From Zeus faber (Eukaryota > Chordata > Actinopteri > Zeiformes > Zeidae): a stretch of DNA of 64,000 nucleotides. Within the stretch, counting starts at the first letter, position 1, and every line of letters starts with the position of its first letter. The position numbers and the translations under genes are program-made. The stretch is from assembly GCA_960531495.1 (NCBI GenBank), contig OY482853.1:5279522-5343521 (forward strand). Reading direction: 5' to 3'. Under the pieces are notes generated by a model. That model saw only the letters and a program-made list of their open reading frames with translations, was not told the DNA's origin and did no database searches. Shown piece by piece: positions 33,401 to 46,454 of the stretch.

Positions 33401-34556
33401 TCTGACAGAGCGCCAGCTTTTCATTTGAATAAGTTTCTGTTTGCTTTTCAACCGGGCAGAAATGAGATCACAGAGGAACAGAGCTGCAGGAGACTCGTCT
33501 TCAAGAAGGAAGCGAAAGCGTCTGAAGCCCGTCCTCCGTTTCGGCTCCGCCAGCCCCAGCTCGCTGTGATAGCGAGTGTACATGCACAAAGCGGCATCGA
33601 GCCGTCCACCAGGAAGCCCAGGTGACTGTTTCGTCAAATCCTTTCACTGTATTGAATATCTGCAGCCAGCCAGTCCGCTGCTGATCTCAGACATGTACAG
33701 GAAAACAAAAGGATTTTTGATATTGTAATAAAATAAATTCATAAGAAATAATCAAAGCCAACAGACTCCATCCAATATGTGTATTCACTGCAGACCCTCA
33801 AGGAGGAGTGGGTGTGGTGTAGTGTGTGCGGTGTAGTCTCATGTGAGTAGAGTAGTGTGTTCACTAAACGCATTTCTCTGGAAATTTAATTTTTTTTTTT
33901 TTTAAAAAGCAGATTTTCTTCACCTTTGCTTCAACGATCAAGTTTAAATGCGAAGTAATGGGGAATTTCTGCAGCCTCACAGAAAGGTCGGGGAATTTTC
34001 TTCCACGCACGTTCCACGTCCTCCTGCGTTCCACTTCCTGTTGGAGGAGTAATCTGGTCTTTCTGGTAAAGATGGGGCCGATAGGCAGGAAGTGGATTTG
34101 GCGCATACCTCAAACAGCGGCATGAACCCAGCGCATTCCAGTCTGTGTGATGTGTGTGACGTGTGTGTGACGTGTGTGTGACGTGTGTGTGACGTGTGTG
34201 TGACGTGTGTGTGCACGCATCACATGCATCTCACCTCCTTTGGCGTCAGGCTCTAGCGATGACGTAATGGCTTCTCGAGGCTCGGCAGCGTCGATGGAGA
34301 CGCTCCTCTCCCGCTTGGATTTGGTTTTCAGCATCGCTCCGGCGCCGCTCGCCGATTGGCTGACGGCTTTTAGCCCGGGGTTCCCCGGAGACATCTGAGT
34401 GGTTTTTACTCCGTGATTCCCGGCCTTGGGCCCTGGGTGGCCGACGCCCCCTGGCTGCTGCTGCGTGGTAGTGCTCTGCTGGTTCACATTGGGCAGCTGG
34501 GAGCGCTCGCTGGTCACCTGCTTGCCATGGTTGGCCAGTTTGTTGTCCATGTGCAT
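22373..34556 (-). CDS. bcl9l: BCL9L (BCL9-2), Wnt/beta-catenin co-activator (7 coding exons)
   Basis: BCL9L is a nuclear adaptor that links beta-catenin to Pygopus and the Wnt enhanceosome (Drosophila Legless). I placed coding exons at 34235-34556, 31529-31651, 28599-28770, 27791-27875, 24325-26680, 23816-24070 and 22373-23574. Total 4515 nt, 1504 aa (human about 1500), with every phase consistent. HD1, the Pygopus-PHD binding domain, spans about 195-234 (VVYVFTTGLAN, then AAEAVVKGHTDSILLFHQQN). HD2, the beta-catenin-binding helix, is at about 354-378 (LSKEQREHRERSLQTLRDIE). An HD3-like motif, LTPEQMAWRRLQEEYYQEKR, is at about 496-515. The C-terminal parts are Met/Pro/Gly-rich with conserved STPLYHDAIKTIATSDDE and IPEFDLSRIIPSDKPSS. 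SKRRCVLEKKQPYSGDEWC favours BCL9L over BCL9. An in-frame TAG 36 nt upstream of the ATG fixes the start. Confidence 0.95.
22688..22723 (-). repeat. Pure (CAG)12 coding polyglutamine
   Basis: Twelve uninterrupted CTG triplets on plus, CAG on the bcl9l strand, encode Q1389-Q1400 between MM and HAMM. A pure tract is expected to vary in length between individuals. Confidence 0.9.
23816..24070 (-). CDS. bcl9l: bcl9l coding exon 6
   Basis: Encodes about 85 residues starting LSMPPRRSNSTPNS and holding NPLSLIMSQMSKYALPSS, then TPLYHDAIKTIATSDDE, a block conserved between BCL9 and BCL9L. The acceptor is a T-rich tract plus AACAG and the donor GTAGTG. Confidence 0.93.
24325..26680 (-). CDS. bcl9l: bcl9l coding exon 5 (large exon, HD2 and HD3-like)
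   Basis: A 2356-nt exon (residues 235 to about 1020), starting SHPPGKLSALPEK after TTGACACAG and ending TESG with the donor GTACGG. It carries HD2, KKYEEPLQSIISQTHSLGG, the HD3-like motif, VRGPPPPYHSKPGD and RLSHMPV. Composition is rich in Pro, Gly, Met and Ser, as expected for this intrinsically disordered protein. Confidence 0.95.
26681..27790 (-). other. bcl9l intron 4
   Basis: A 1.1-kb AT-rich intron. It holds a long (AT)n at 26827-26910 and a TAA/TAATAATGATGA tract at about 26938-26977. No gene is seen. Confidence 0.8.
26827..26910. repeat. (AT)n microsatellite, 84 bp
   Basis: Uninterrupted AT dinucleotides inside bcl9l intron 4. Confidence 0.95.
27791..27875 (-). CDS. bcl9l: bcl9l coding exon 4 (second half of HD1)
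   Basis: Encodes AAEAVVKGHTDSILLFHQQN and VPRTKLEQ (to residue 234). The acceptor is GCTCGGCAG and the donor CAG|GTAAGA. It completes the Pygopus-binding HD1. Confidence 0.95.
27876..28598 (-). other. bcl9l intron 3, splitting HD1
   Basis: A 723-nt intron with no recognised content. Confidence 0.75.
28599..28770 (-). CDS. bcl9l: bcl9l coding exon 3 (first half of HD1)
   Basis: Encodes residues 149-206, ending SQQVVYVFTTGLAN with donor ACAG|GTAACC. Its acceptor is formed by a (CT)n tract ending CTCAG, so the microsatellite itself serves as the polypyrimidine tract. The Gly/Pro/Ala-rich front part (RERGVAALQGQAGR) is poorly conserved, so the acceptor position is slightly less sure than the HD1 part. 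Confidence 0.85.
28771..28801 (-). repeat. (CT)n microsatellite at the acceptor of bcl9l exon 3
   Basis: About 14 GA dinucleotides on plus (CT on the gene strand) run directly into the AG of the splice acceptor. Length changes would alter the polypyrimidine tract. Confidence 0.9.
28802..31528 (-). other. bcl9l intron 2, remaining part
   Basis: About 2.7 kb of AT-rich sequence. Minus-strand frames near 29407-29706 and 30302-30837 have no family features or flanking splice sites that fit, and I do not call them. An A tract lies near 30570-30589. Confidence 0.7.
31529..31651 (-). CDS. bcl9l: bcl9l coding exon 2
   Basis: Encodes residues 108-149, EGVMRSKRRCVLEKKQPYSG then DEWCSGPDTEEDEDKLLSVS. 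The basic RSKRR cluster followed by an acidic run is characteristic of BCL9L. The acceptor is TTCTGCAG and the donor CACC|GTGAGT. Confidence 0.95.
31919..33131 (+). mobile_element. Tc1/mariner-like transposon, defective
   Basis: Terminal inverted repeats of about 28 bp, flanked by TA: left near 31923-31950 (CATTAGGAACACC) and right near 33101-33125 (TGTTCCTAAT then AAAGTGCTCACTGAG). About 1.2 kb, the usual size for the family, encoding a broken transposase. It lies in opposite orientation to bcl9l. Confidence 0.9.
31994..33095 (+). pseudogene. Tc1-like transposase remnant
   Basis: The N-terminal part (31994-32491) includes a helix-turn-helix-like region with GLSISVTVDLLGFSRTTVSR. The C-terminal part, in another frame, includes QRDDAPCHK (32785-32811), SPDQNPTQHLQD and WSRISKERFQHLVES and ends at TAG (33093-33095). 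The frame is lost between the two parts. In the NPxEHLxD motif of the family the catalytic acidic residue is replaced by Q, so the enzyme is dead. Confidence 0.85.
33352..33399. repeat. (GT)n microsatellite
   Basis: About 24 GT units inside bcl9l intron 1. Confidence 0.9.
34157..34206 (+). repeat. Array of five TGACGT motifs at 11-bp spacing
   Basis: TGACGT starts at 34157, 34168, 34179, 34190 and 34201, separated by GTGTG, so each copy is one helical turn from the next. The array lies about 30 bp inside the intron next to the bcl9l exon 1 donor (34234). TGACGT is the half-site core of CRE/ATF elements. Any regulatory role is inference; it may be a simple GT-derived minisatellite. Confidence 0.85.
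34235..34556 (-). CDS. bcl9l: bcl9l coding exon 1 with the start codon
   Basis: Encodes MHMDNKLANHGKQVTSERSQ and on to SKRERSVSIDAAEPREA (residues 1-108), similar to the N-terminal ENKLTNHGK and KRDRSVSVDS of vertebrate BCL9L. The donor is GGAG|GTGAGA. A second ATG six bases downstream could also be used. Confidence 0.93.
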
Positions 34557-34617
34557 CTGATTAGCTGCTGAGGCTGCACCTGAGTGTCTCTAGAATCCAC
34601 CCTCCGTACAGGTGACA
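34557..34617 (-). other. bcl9l: bcl9l 5' UTR part of the start-codon exon
   Basis: A strong acceptor, CCTTTTCTTTCCATCAG, ends at 34618. The 61 nt between it and the ATG contain an in-frame TAG (34592-34590), so no N-terminal extension is possible in this transcript. Confidence 0.7.
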
Positions 34618-35634
34618 CTGATGGAAAGAAAAGGAAATAAGATGCATTTTTAAACATTCTTCTTTAAGATGATTTTGTTGAAGCAAATCAGTGAACAATT
34701 TCTTCAAGTGGTAACCCATAAGATTATTTAGTTAAAAAATACCGTAGTCGATTTTCCTCCCCATATTTATTTAGCGTGCACTTTTCATGAAACAGGCATT
34801 CAATATATTCTATTTGTTATGCATGTGCATCTCTATATGCTGTTTGCATTGTTGGCAGCGGGGTCAGCCTTTCCCAGGAAGAATGCACTGACCGCACCGA
34901 TCCTAAATGCACCTGGCGAAATAAAGTCATTTGATTCCGATTCCAATGGCACGCGCAAGAAGTGAAATACAGCTGTGGTGAATTTGATAAAGCAGCATGG
35001 CATAGTTGTGGTCAGAAAACTGACGACACAGATGAACATTCACAAAGAAAAGAACAGCTCACTCAGGAGAAAAAATATATATATCCCCGCCAACCCCAAG
35101 CGACAAGAAAAACAACAAATGAATCGATCAGAATAAGGAAAATGAAAAGAGGTGAAAAGAAAGACGAGGATGTTGGGGGGGGGGGAACAGTGCGGTTTCA
35201 AACACACCCTCTTGGACTGGATGGATTCACACTTTAAGATGCAAGACATTAGAAATGGTCACTGACATTCTCAGTATTTGCATCTGCAAGTACCAAGGAG
35301 TGAGTTTCTCTGCTCCCACCCCCAAAGAAATGGCATTTGCATCCCTGCACCAGATTTCCACCACCCACAGCTATGACATTATAACAAAAAGCCTGACATG
35401 GAAGAACTTCAGAAACCACATCTAAAGAACAGCTCAGAAAAGTCAAAAAAAGAAATCAAATAGGAATCCGCGAGCAGCTCGTTGCCTCCAAGCATCACAT
35501 CTCCCAGAGCCCGGCGAGCGAGCGAGCACCGGGTAATAACTTCAAAACCGAGCCCCACCAACATCAACACCAGGCTAAAACAAAACCAGCAGAGGGTTCG
35601 GGGAGGACGGCACCTTCGGGATCAAGCCACTCAC
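34618..35634 (-). other. bcl9l 5' intron
   Basis: About 1 kb without coding content. A LINE-tail-like repeat lies at about 34796-34945. Confidence 0.5.
34796..34945 (+). repeat. LINE 3'-tail-like repeat, copy A
   Basis: Contains GTTGGCAGCGGGGTCAGCCT and TTCCCAGGAAGAATGCACTG, ending AATAAAGTCATTTGATTCCG, like the tails of fish non-LTR retrotransposons. A diverged second copy occurs at about 45151-45245. Confidence 0.5.
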
Positions 35635-35708
35635 CTCATCTCACCCAGACGCTCAGCTGACGCGGGGCCATGCTGCTCCGCTGGACGCCTCCCTGTCCGC
35701 ACTCTGAC
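35635..35708 (-). other. bcl9l: Candidate non-coding 5' exon of bcl9l
   Basis: On the minus strand a 74-nt segment is bounded by an excellent acceptor (TTTGTTGCCCGCAG) and donor (GATGAG|GTGAGTGG). It has an 11-codon open frame (MAPRQLSVWVR) closed by TGA, hence a possible upstream ORF. It lies about 1 kb upstream of the start-codon exon on the same strand. Confidence 0.5.
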
Positions 35709-35776
35709 CTGCGGGCAACAAACAAACAAACACCTTAATGCAATCACCAACACTACTTATCACTCTGTATGCACTT

Positions 35777-36122
35777 CTAGGGCGGCGATTCTCTCAACGT
35801 CGGGTCCTGGAACCACCCCCCCGGGGGACCCACGAGAGGTTCCATGCGGTCCCCGGGCAAAATGATTAATAGTTAAACTGTCACCATTCCTCCCGTTAGA
35901 GAACGTACAATAATGACTTCAGCTCATAGTTTTACTGCCGTCTCTGTAACTACAGCATGGACTCTTATTCATATCCGACAATAAAAATCTTCCCAGATCG
36001 GGGTCCCAGAGACATCAATCTCCTTTTTTTTCTTCGAATGGGGTCCATGACCTAATGGCTATCAAATTAAGGGTCCCTGATATGAAGGACCCTCAAGGTT
36101 GAGAATTGGTGCCCCAGGGGGC
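35777..36122. mobile_element. hAT-like MITE
   Basis: Left GATTCTCTCAACGTCGGGTC and right (reverse complement) AATTCTCAACCTTGAGGGTC form imperfect terminal inverted repeats about 345 bp apart. The interior has GGGGTCC-type motifs (GGGGTCCATGACC). This matches the common teleost element whose ends read TTCTCAACCTTGGGGTC. No clear 8-bp target duplication is visible. Confidence 0.6.
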
Positions 36123-38470
36123 CATCACATTCATGAGCAAAAGAAAAAATAAATAAATAAATAAAAAACACAAAGGAACAGAGCACTAGAGAAGCAACCG
36201 GACGCTCAACCGAGGTTCTATGTGAAACGGTCCCTTTAAGGGAAACGGGAAGTGGGGGAAGGCACCGATGTGAGCGGAGCCATCGCGAGGGGGCGGGGCC
36301 TACAAACCAGAAGTGGCTCTTCAGCGTGCCGAACGGGCCTCCCCCTGCCAAGCTGTTTACAAACCGCAAGCGCTCCGCTGAGCATTCCTCAACACTATCT
36401 CTACCAAAACCTAGTCCCTCTTTCCACCCCCGCCCCCCCGGATCTCTGTCTCACGCTCTCAAACAAATATTACCTTGTTTAAATGCCCGAATGAAGTCAT
36501 TCTGGATTGTCCCACATAAGAGGCGGCAAACCTCAGCTCTATTTCTGTATCTTTGTGAGCAATACAACCCTCGGGAACAGAGAGGCTGGACACCGCAAAC
36601 TACAGGCCCACAGGATTCTGATTGGACCTGAACATGGACCTGGGCCCGGGCACGGCCGGCCACACTGCAGCACCCTCAGTCCGGGCTCCAGTTCATGGCT
36701 GCAGGCTAAGGCTGGGTGATGATTCAAAAATATTGTTTTTCATTTTTCCTCAGTATCGCACAGTCACGAAATGAAGACGTTGCCATATCTCGAGACACAA
36801 TTTTTAATTAGTGAGGATTAGAAGATATAAGGTCTGAATATTTGAGTGAGTTTTAAAATATGATATTACACTTTATATCCTCACTGAGTTCAATGTAGTG
36901 ATCATTTAAGTTTAACTTTACATTTATAAGCAGAAATTGTAATATATAATAAATACTGCGTCAATTTCCCTGTAATTATGGTGATAATAAATAACTCTAG
37001 GCCTCCCCGCCCAACTGACACCTACTGTGTCCATAGCCCCAAGCCTCCGAGTTTAACCTTTCCAAACGGAGTGTGGCCGTCTGTGGACAGCAATCAGATC
37101 TGGTGTGTTTCAGTATGTTCCAAACACCCTTCGTTTCTCCGTGCTCTCTGCCGTATGGATTTGGGCTGTTTGTGCCAGACACCACTGAGCACTTGCAGGT
37201 TCCAACAAGATCCTTCCACACCTGTTGCTCAAAGTATAAGCACAACAAAGAGATTCCCGTGTGAAATCAGTGACACTGGAACTGGTCTGAATGACGGTTG
37301 GCCAAGACAGTCAGAGCAGCCGGTTCTAAGTCCCCAGTGCGTAGGGGTGAAGCGATCAAACAAATAATCGATTGATCACTCGACACAAAATCTGTCAAAT
37401 AAGATTTAAGTGGGTAATATATGATGTCAGAAATGCTAAAATGTGCCATGTCATATGTTCAAAAAATTAAGAATTTTTAGATCATAATTCACCATTTTAG
37501 ACGTTTTAAAGTCTAGTTTGGTCAACGATGAATCCAATCATCATAACAGAAATCTGATGAACAGATTAATCATTAAAATAAGGCTCATCAATCATAGCAA
37601 TCATCAATCATAGCAATAATATTAGTTACTTCGACTCGTACGACGCATGCTCCCTGCGCTCTGTTCCACAACTCCTCCAGCTCAGCTGATGAACATGGCG
37701 GGTCAGTCCGTTCCCCCCAGAAACCGCTGCCCCACCGGCAGCGCTCGCTCACCTTGACGGGCAGCAACAACCACACAATGCTGTAATTAGTCATTAACCA
37801 ACACTGATTCTAGTCAACACACAGAGAGCTGCCTTGTTCACCGGCGCTGGACTTGATCAGTCATTAACCCGAACGGGACAGTCAGACCGTCGTCCCTGTT
37901 GACAAAGTGTGACTCACTGGCTTTGTGCAACGCCAGGCGGAGGCCGACTAATCACGCAGCGGGTTTGTGACCCGAAAGGGCCGAGAGAAGATATCCTTAT
38001 CCACAGACTCTGCGAGCCTCCTGGACCCGGAGGAGGAGACAATAGCAACCGTTTGTCTCGTACTCAACGCCGTTAACAGGGCAAAAAAGCAAAGGTCCGA
38101 GGTGTGGTCTGGAGTACGGCTGAGGGTGCAGCAGAGCCGCATTTCTCAAAGTCAGCCAGATGTTGGCGTGCCACCACGGTGCGGTGATCTCCGACACTGT
38201 GTCTTTGAGAACGAGGCACGCAGGGTTTCAAAGCCTGAGTCAATGTCAGTGTTTGTCCTCTTGCAGCGGTGACGCCGCTGAGATATCTCCATGTCGTGGC
38301 AAACCGGTTTGAAGTTTAAAGTAAGGACATTATAAAGAATACGACTTCAAATTTGTCCAGATATGAGGCCGGAATTATTTGAAAACAACAGCTGATCCTG
38401 TGTCATACGTATATGATGTCATACATACATGATATCATATCAGCCCTGGTTGTTGTCAATGATAACCTGA
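36123..38470. other. Non-coding, upstream of bcl9l
   Basis: No gene recognised. The part at about 37345-37620, with AATCGATTGATCACTCGA and GAACAGATTAATCATT, resembles a degraded hAT-type repeat. Confidence 0.5.
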
Positions 38471-38477
38471 AGAGCCT

Positions 38478-38694
38478 TAGGTCGGGGCGCAACGGATCAC
38501 AAAACTCACTGTTCAGATCGTATCACGGTTTTGAGATGCGGATCGAATCACTTTTCGGATCAGCAAAACAAAAAAACAAAAAAACAAGTGGGAGACAAAT
38601 ATAACTTTGCTTTCTATTTATTCGGTAACATTTAAAGCAAGAAAAATTTTCCCATGGTCTTAAATGAAAAGAACATTTAAGATGTCCAATGTTT

Positions 38695-38751
<57 letters not shown>

Positions 38752-39305
38752 GGTGAAACATGAGGCACGCACCATACCTTCTTCCTTTAAATAAGGTAGT
38801 GAATGAGTAAATATGACTAAATCCGCCCCAGTCACTGAATTCCAGTGTCATGTTCAATTTCTCACGTTTACAACAAACTAAATTTCATGAAAGCCGGTTC
38901 AGAATTAAGCGACTTACAGTCGTTTTTGTAGAAAGTCTGCACGTATCAAGTACACATTGTACTTGTCTACTCGTGGATCTTGGCCGTTCCAACGTGGCGG
39001 ACGAGCAGACGCAGAGCGGCGACACTAGCTTTCTGACATGCGGTAAAGTAGCAGCAACACAACGTGACGTTCTGTAAACAGTCACTGGACTTGAGAGAAA
39101 CACACGGCAGCATCTGTCTTCATCTTCTGTCACTGCAACGCTGCATCCACAATATGGAATTAGTACTTACAAAGCAACAGCGCCAGTCAAACTGTATTTC
39201 ACTATGATGCTCAAATGTTAAAATTGATCCGCGGTTCACATGGGTGTCGAACCGCGGGGGGGGACCCGTACGGATGACGGATCAACTACGTCCGTTACAC
39301 CACTG
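38478..39305. mobile_element. Non-autonomous DNA-transposon-like repeat
   Basis: The left end reads GCAACGGATCACAAAACTCA with several GGATC motifs (GATGCGGATCGAATCAC). The right end, on the opposite strand, reads GTAACGGACGTAGTTGATCC. I recognise the ACGGATCA-rich ends from dispersed fish repeats. A (TA)n at 38699-38744 is embedded in it. Exact class unknown. Confidence 0.45.
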
Positions 39306-41965
<2,660 letters not shown>

Positions 41966-42045
41966 TTGTTGTGACACGGTCTGCCTTGACAAACTGTATT
42001 TGTGCACGGCGCCACTTGAAATATGGACTGGAACGAACGACGTAT

Positions 42046-42064
42046 GGGGGGGGGGGGGGGGGGG
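42046..42064 (+). repeat. Poly(G) tract, 19 nt
   Basis: An uninterrupted G run 80 bp right of the long CA repeat. Confidence 0.9.
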
Positions 42065-45000
42065 TCAGGCCGAGTGAGAAGGGCCACTGTGAGTCTTGAA
42101 CATGGAGGTTTGGCTAACGGACACCAGAAAGAAATCATTTGATCGATAGTAACGGTGATCCTGGAAAATGGGCAGATTTAGTGCACCTATTCATATATTT
42201 AAGAAATTAATGAATGAGAAAAATATATGTTATTTTGATGTCAGATGTAATACATTTTGTTTACATAACATTCACATAAACCATTAAAAACAATAATATA
42301 TATCACTACATTTCTGTTATTTTTTCTTTGCTTTAAATTCATCTTAATGTGGAGTGATGTTGGAGTAGTGGCTGCCGTCGCGATAAAGAAACTGAAGACG
42401 TCTTCGCCCGTGTCACTTCACTCTGTTATTTCAATAAATTGCGGCTGCCATTAAACTCCCCCTCGGCCGGGGAGCAAGTCGGCTCCTCTGTGGTAACGAT
42501 GTCCTTTCAAATAGCACAAAGTATTTCACAAGTGAAACTATGAGCGCTCTCGTCCTGCGATGAGTCACCTTTCAACTTGTTGGAAATGTAATCTGCGCCG
42601 GAGCTGAATCAGGTCTTCAGGGAAAACAAACGCGGACGTTACGCGACGCAGTCACCGTGTTAACAGACGTTCCGCCGTGGCGGCTCTGCATCGCTCCTGC
42701 GTGGATTCACCGGGACGCGGTTACATTTCATCGACAAAATCACAAACAATCACAGGTCCATACTGTTCTCCCTAAAAACCTGGAATTCCAGTGAAGTGGA
42801 TTTTTGTTGAACTGAAGTATCTAACAGTTACACAACAATGGGAGCCATTACAAACAGGGGGATGACAGAGCAGAGGGATGGGCGTGGCCACAAGAAGTAT
42901 TTTTTTTTGCAGATTGCATAACAGATTTTCCCAAGTTCAAATCTTACCCCAAAACACAAAGGAGAACAACTGGAGACTCTCGAATGACACGGCCGTCCGT
43001 AAGAAACGGGTTTCTGAGAATTCACATTTTTTCCATCAAGTCGGTTTCTCAAATTCCACCAAACACTGAAGTTCCCAGGAGGCCTTTTGTCCTTTTAATC
43101 CCGGAAGCCCAAACTACAGGGCCAAAGATTCTTGGAATAATTGTCATATCTCTGAACCACTTTTCTTCACCAACTGTTCCATAACCTTCAAGTCAATACA
43201 ACTAAAGCATTATATATCCATTTGATATGGAGATGTTGCAAGAACCATTGAATAGCACCATAACAAACCGGAGGAATGTGGAGCTCCATCCGTCTCCCAC
43301 TGGACACAAGTCCTTTCTCCAAATAAAGCACCGCAGATTTAAAACACCTAGAACTGTAACAACCCGACTCCCGCTTGCGCTGACCTCCTCACCTCATTCG
43401 GATCCTCCCCCATTTAAGGCGCCAATAAATAAATTAATAAATAAATACTTATACTACTCATTCCAATAAGACTTTGCTTTACAATCTGTGATGTTGAGTT
43501 GGTTTGACGACAAATAAATGACATTTAGCTTTTGACTGATTCCATTCCCGTACAAGCAGTCTCAGCGCAAACGGAAAACGACACGTCCATTAAAAGGAAC
43601 CTGAACAGAACGGCGCGAGGATCCCAGCGATCTACAAGTTTCACGATCACCGATGCACAACTGGAAATAGTGAGCGGGAGAATGAAAACCCTTTCGCTTA
43701 TTTCTTTCTTTTTCTTCACAGTTCAGGAAAATCAAACATGCAAGAAAGCGTGTTGCTCCTCCATTTCGATCAGATTTCCATCTCGCCGCGCACGTCTCCC
43801 GTTACGTCCCGCTGAGCAATCGATGGTCGCACTTTGAAAAGGTCGACGGGAAACAGGGTCAAAGTTCAGATTGGTGGAACTTTGATCGGAGAGCTACAGC
43901 GCCAGGTTTGATATCAATGATGTGTCGTCAAATTCAGAGAACGCAAAAGGACAAAAAAAACAAAAACAAAGATATCCTTCATTTCAATACATTTGTGATT
44001 TGATTCGTTTCCGGCTGCTTCTAGCGATGCTGAGCGTTCCTATTGGCTCAGCCAGCGTGGAGGGATTTCCCCACTTGTCATGTGTCATCGGAGGCTCAAG
44101 ACTCTGTTCAAAGCATCTCCTGACAGTGCGAGCATTGGACCAGAAGCTTTGTTACAGAAAGGTAGTGTGCCAGGCGGGGGGGGGCGACCCCCTGGTGCAG
44201 CAGGGGAAACCCCGTCTCATTCATCTTCAACCTCATTCCGCTTTACATGCGTATCTGTCACGATCCCTCTCATCGCCTCTGCACCAGTCTTCATAGCGCC
44301 CTCCCTCCTCCTTCAATCACACCCTTGTTCTTCACTCCCGGAATGCCGTTTGTTTATCTGCAGCCTGTTGTCGTGGGAATGACTCAGCTTGTCGGCCTAA
44401 GAAGAGGGTACTGTAGGTCGGGGCCGGATAGGAAAAGCACAGAGTTGAACAAATAAATTAATGAGTTAATAAACAAAGAGACAGCGCCCGCGGGATCCTT
44501 TAAACTCTTCCAGCAGGACCACCGCCGTTCTCCTTTAAGGAGAAACTGGCTCAACACAGATGCTTTCATAAGAGATTTGCATCGCGGCTCGAGCCCTTGG
44601 CGTCTTGCTTAAACTACCTTGCCAGGTTAAAAAAAATAAAATAAAATTAAATTGAAAAAAATTGCAATGCATTGTGGGACAGTGCAACAGGTGAAAGCCA
44701 AGAAATGAACTCATGGGAGTGTGTGTTAGTGGGGGGGGGGGGCAGGTTGCTGTGGCAACAAAACATCACACAGAGCTGAGTAAATATAGGGTAAGCAGCG
44801 GGCTGAAAGGGTCTGCAGTAGAAGAGGAATATTGACATATATGTTGTGGTGTCAATGCTATCTTTCACACTGCACGCAGACCTCCGCTCTCAACAGCGAC
44901 GGCAAAAGACTTAATTCTGAGATCCAGCTTCCACTTACACACAAAGTAAACACTGTGAATGTAGTTTAAAACAAACAAAGAAAGAAAAGCAGGAAGAGGA

Positions 45001-46214
45001 GAACGTGAGAGCTGAACAGTCTCTCACTGGTGGATAAATGACGAATACTGTGTGGCTGCAATCAAGTCAAAGTGGTAATCCTTAAGAATATTTTGTAAAA
45101 AAATATAAATATATTTGATTGCCTTTTATTGCCTGTCCTTTTTAAGAAACTGACATTCAATGCATTTGCACCCCTCTATGCTGTCTCCATTGTTGGTGGC
45201 GGGGTTCGTCTTTCCCAGCAAGAAAGCCAATATACGGATCGACTTGGATGAACATTCAGAAAAAAGAACGGCACCCTCGGGTGAAAAACACGGCTTTGGA
45301 GAAAGGCAAGTGAGTGAAGATGACGGTAAACCTCGATGCTGAAGTACAGAAGGTTGCAGTTTCTAATAGAATTCTGAGACCTACTATAAAATGTACCCAA
45401 CACAGACAATCTGATGGATTGCCATTTTAACCATTTCAGATGATATGACGATTATTTACACAATATAGTAAATAAAATCCATATATGTCATTTTTAAATC
45501 TTATACAATGGTTGGGTGATTTCCTTTTTCCATTTAGTTTTTATGTGTACTTGTGTGTGTGTTAAGCCAGTAAAGCAACATAGGGAAGATGTTCCAGCAC
45601 CAGAGAATAAGCAGGACCAGGACCGTCATAGGAAGAAGTGCTAAAAACTGGATAAATAACCACGGTAGATGCAACACAAAGCATATTTAAATGGCCACTC
45701 CAAACACTCCTACATTGAAGCCTCACATTCAGCCACTCGGTAACAGAATCAAGCCAGCCAAGACACCTCCGCCCTTTAAGCTTTGGCCACGGCAAACAAA
45801 CAGCGACAAAATAAATCAACAAACTAAATAGTACATGCTATAGTAAGTGTGGGAATATTTCAATATATGCTCGAACCGATGAATAATGTGAGGAATAAAT
45901 CCAGGGGCAGGGACAGCTTGGAGTGGGGACGGAGTGGTCCCCGAGTCGCCCGGCATACTTGGTGATTTCCGCTGCTTCCAATCGGGGACTCGCTGCGAAC
46001 AGAGGGTCAAGGCTTCTGTCCTTTCCAGCGCTTTCTGGGAAACACGCCAACTGGAGCGAGGAAAAAGACCCGACCGCAGCCACAGACGGCGGGGAGGCCG
46101 CACGACAGAATAACGGCGCACAGAGCCCGTTCTGTGCGATGCTGACGCGAACCTGACCCGGAGGTCAATCTTTTTTCCACATTCAACCGGAGGAGGGCAT
46201 CCCGTCAAGAATGT
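42065..46214. other. Non-coding
   Basis: No gene recognised over 4.1 kb. A second diverged copy of the LINE-tail-like repeat lies at about 45151-45245 (CATTGTTGGTGGCGGGGTTC, then TCTTTCCCAGCAAGAAAGCC). Open frames near 43922-44382 show no family features. Confidence 0.5.
45151..45245 (+). repeat. LINE 3'-tail-like repeat, copy B
   Basis: Shares ACATTCAAT, CTCTATGCTGT, CATTGTTGGTGGCGGGGTTC and CTTTCCCAG, in order, with copy A at 34796-34945. Confidence 0.5.
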
Positions 46215-46454
46215 GACAAAGTAAAAAAAAAAAAAAAAAACGTAATCGCACTCACGTCATCACTGAGCGGACGCCTTTGTTCAGAGCGACTTACAGTTAC
46301 TCACACACCGGTGGATGCGGACAACAGGAGCAGTTAGGGGTTAAGTGTCTTGCTCAAGGACACTTCAGCGCGCTACCAGGAGGAGCCGGAGATCAGACCG
46401 GCAACCTTCAGATTACCGGATGATGCACTCTACCTGCCGAGCCGCTGCCCCACC
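46215..46454 (-). mobile_element. tRNA-derived SINE
   Basis: On the minus strand the head reads GCAGCGGCTCGGCAGGTAGA (A-box-like), then AAGGTTGCCGGTCTGATC (B-box-like), as in a tRNA-derived RNA polymerase III promoter. The body contains TGTCCTTGAGCAAGACACTT and AACCCC, and the tail GTAAGTCGCTCTGAACAAAG, familiar from fish SINEs. A plus-strand A tract (46223-46240) marks the far end. Confidence 0.7.

Larger units (their letters stand above)
31652..34234 (-). other. bcl9l intron 1 (within the coding region)
   Basis: A 2.6-kb intron holding an A tract (31814-31844), the Tc1-like element, a (GT)n at 33352-33399 and a TGACGT array near its donor end (34157-34206). No other gene is seen. Confidence 0.75.
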
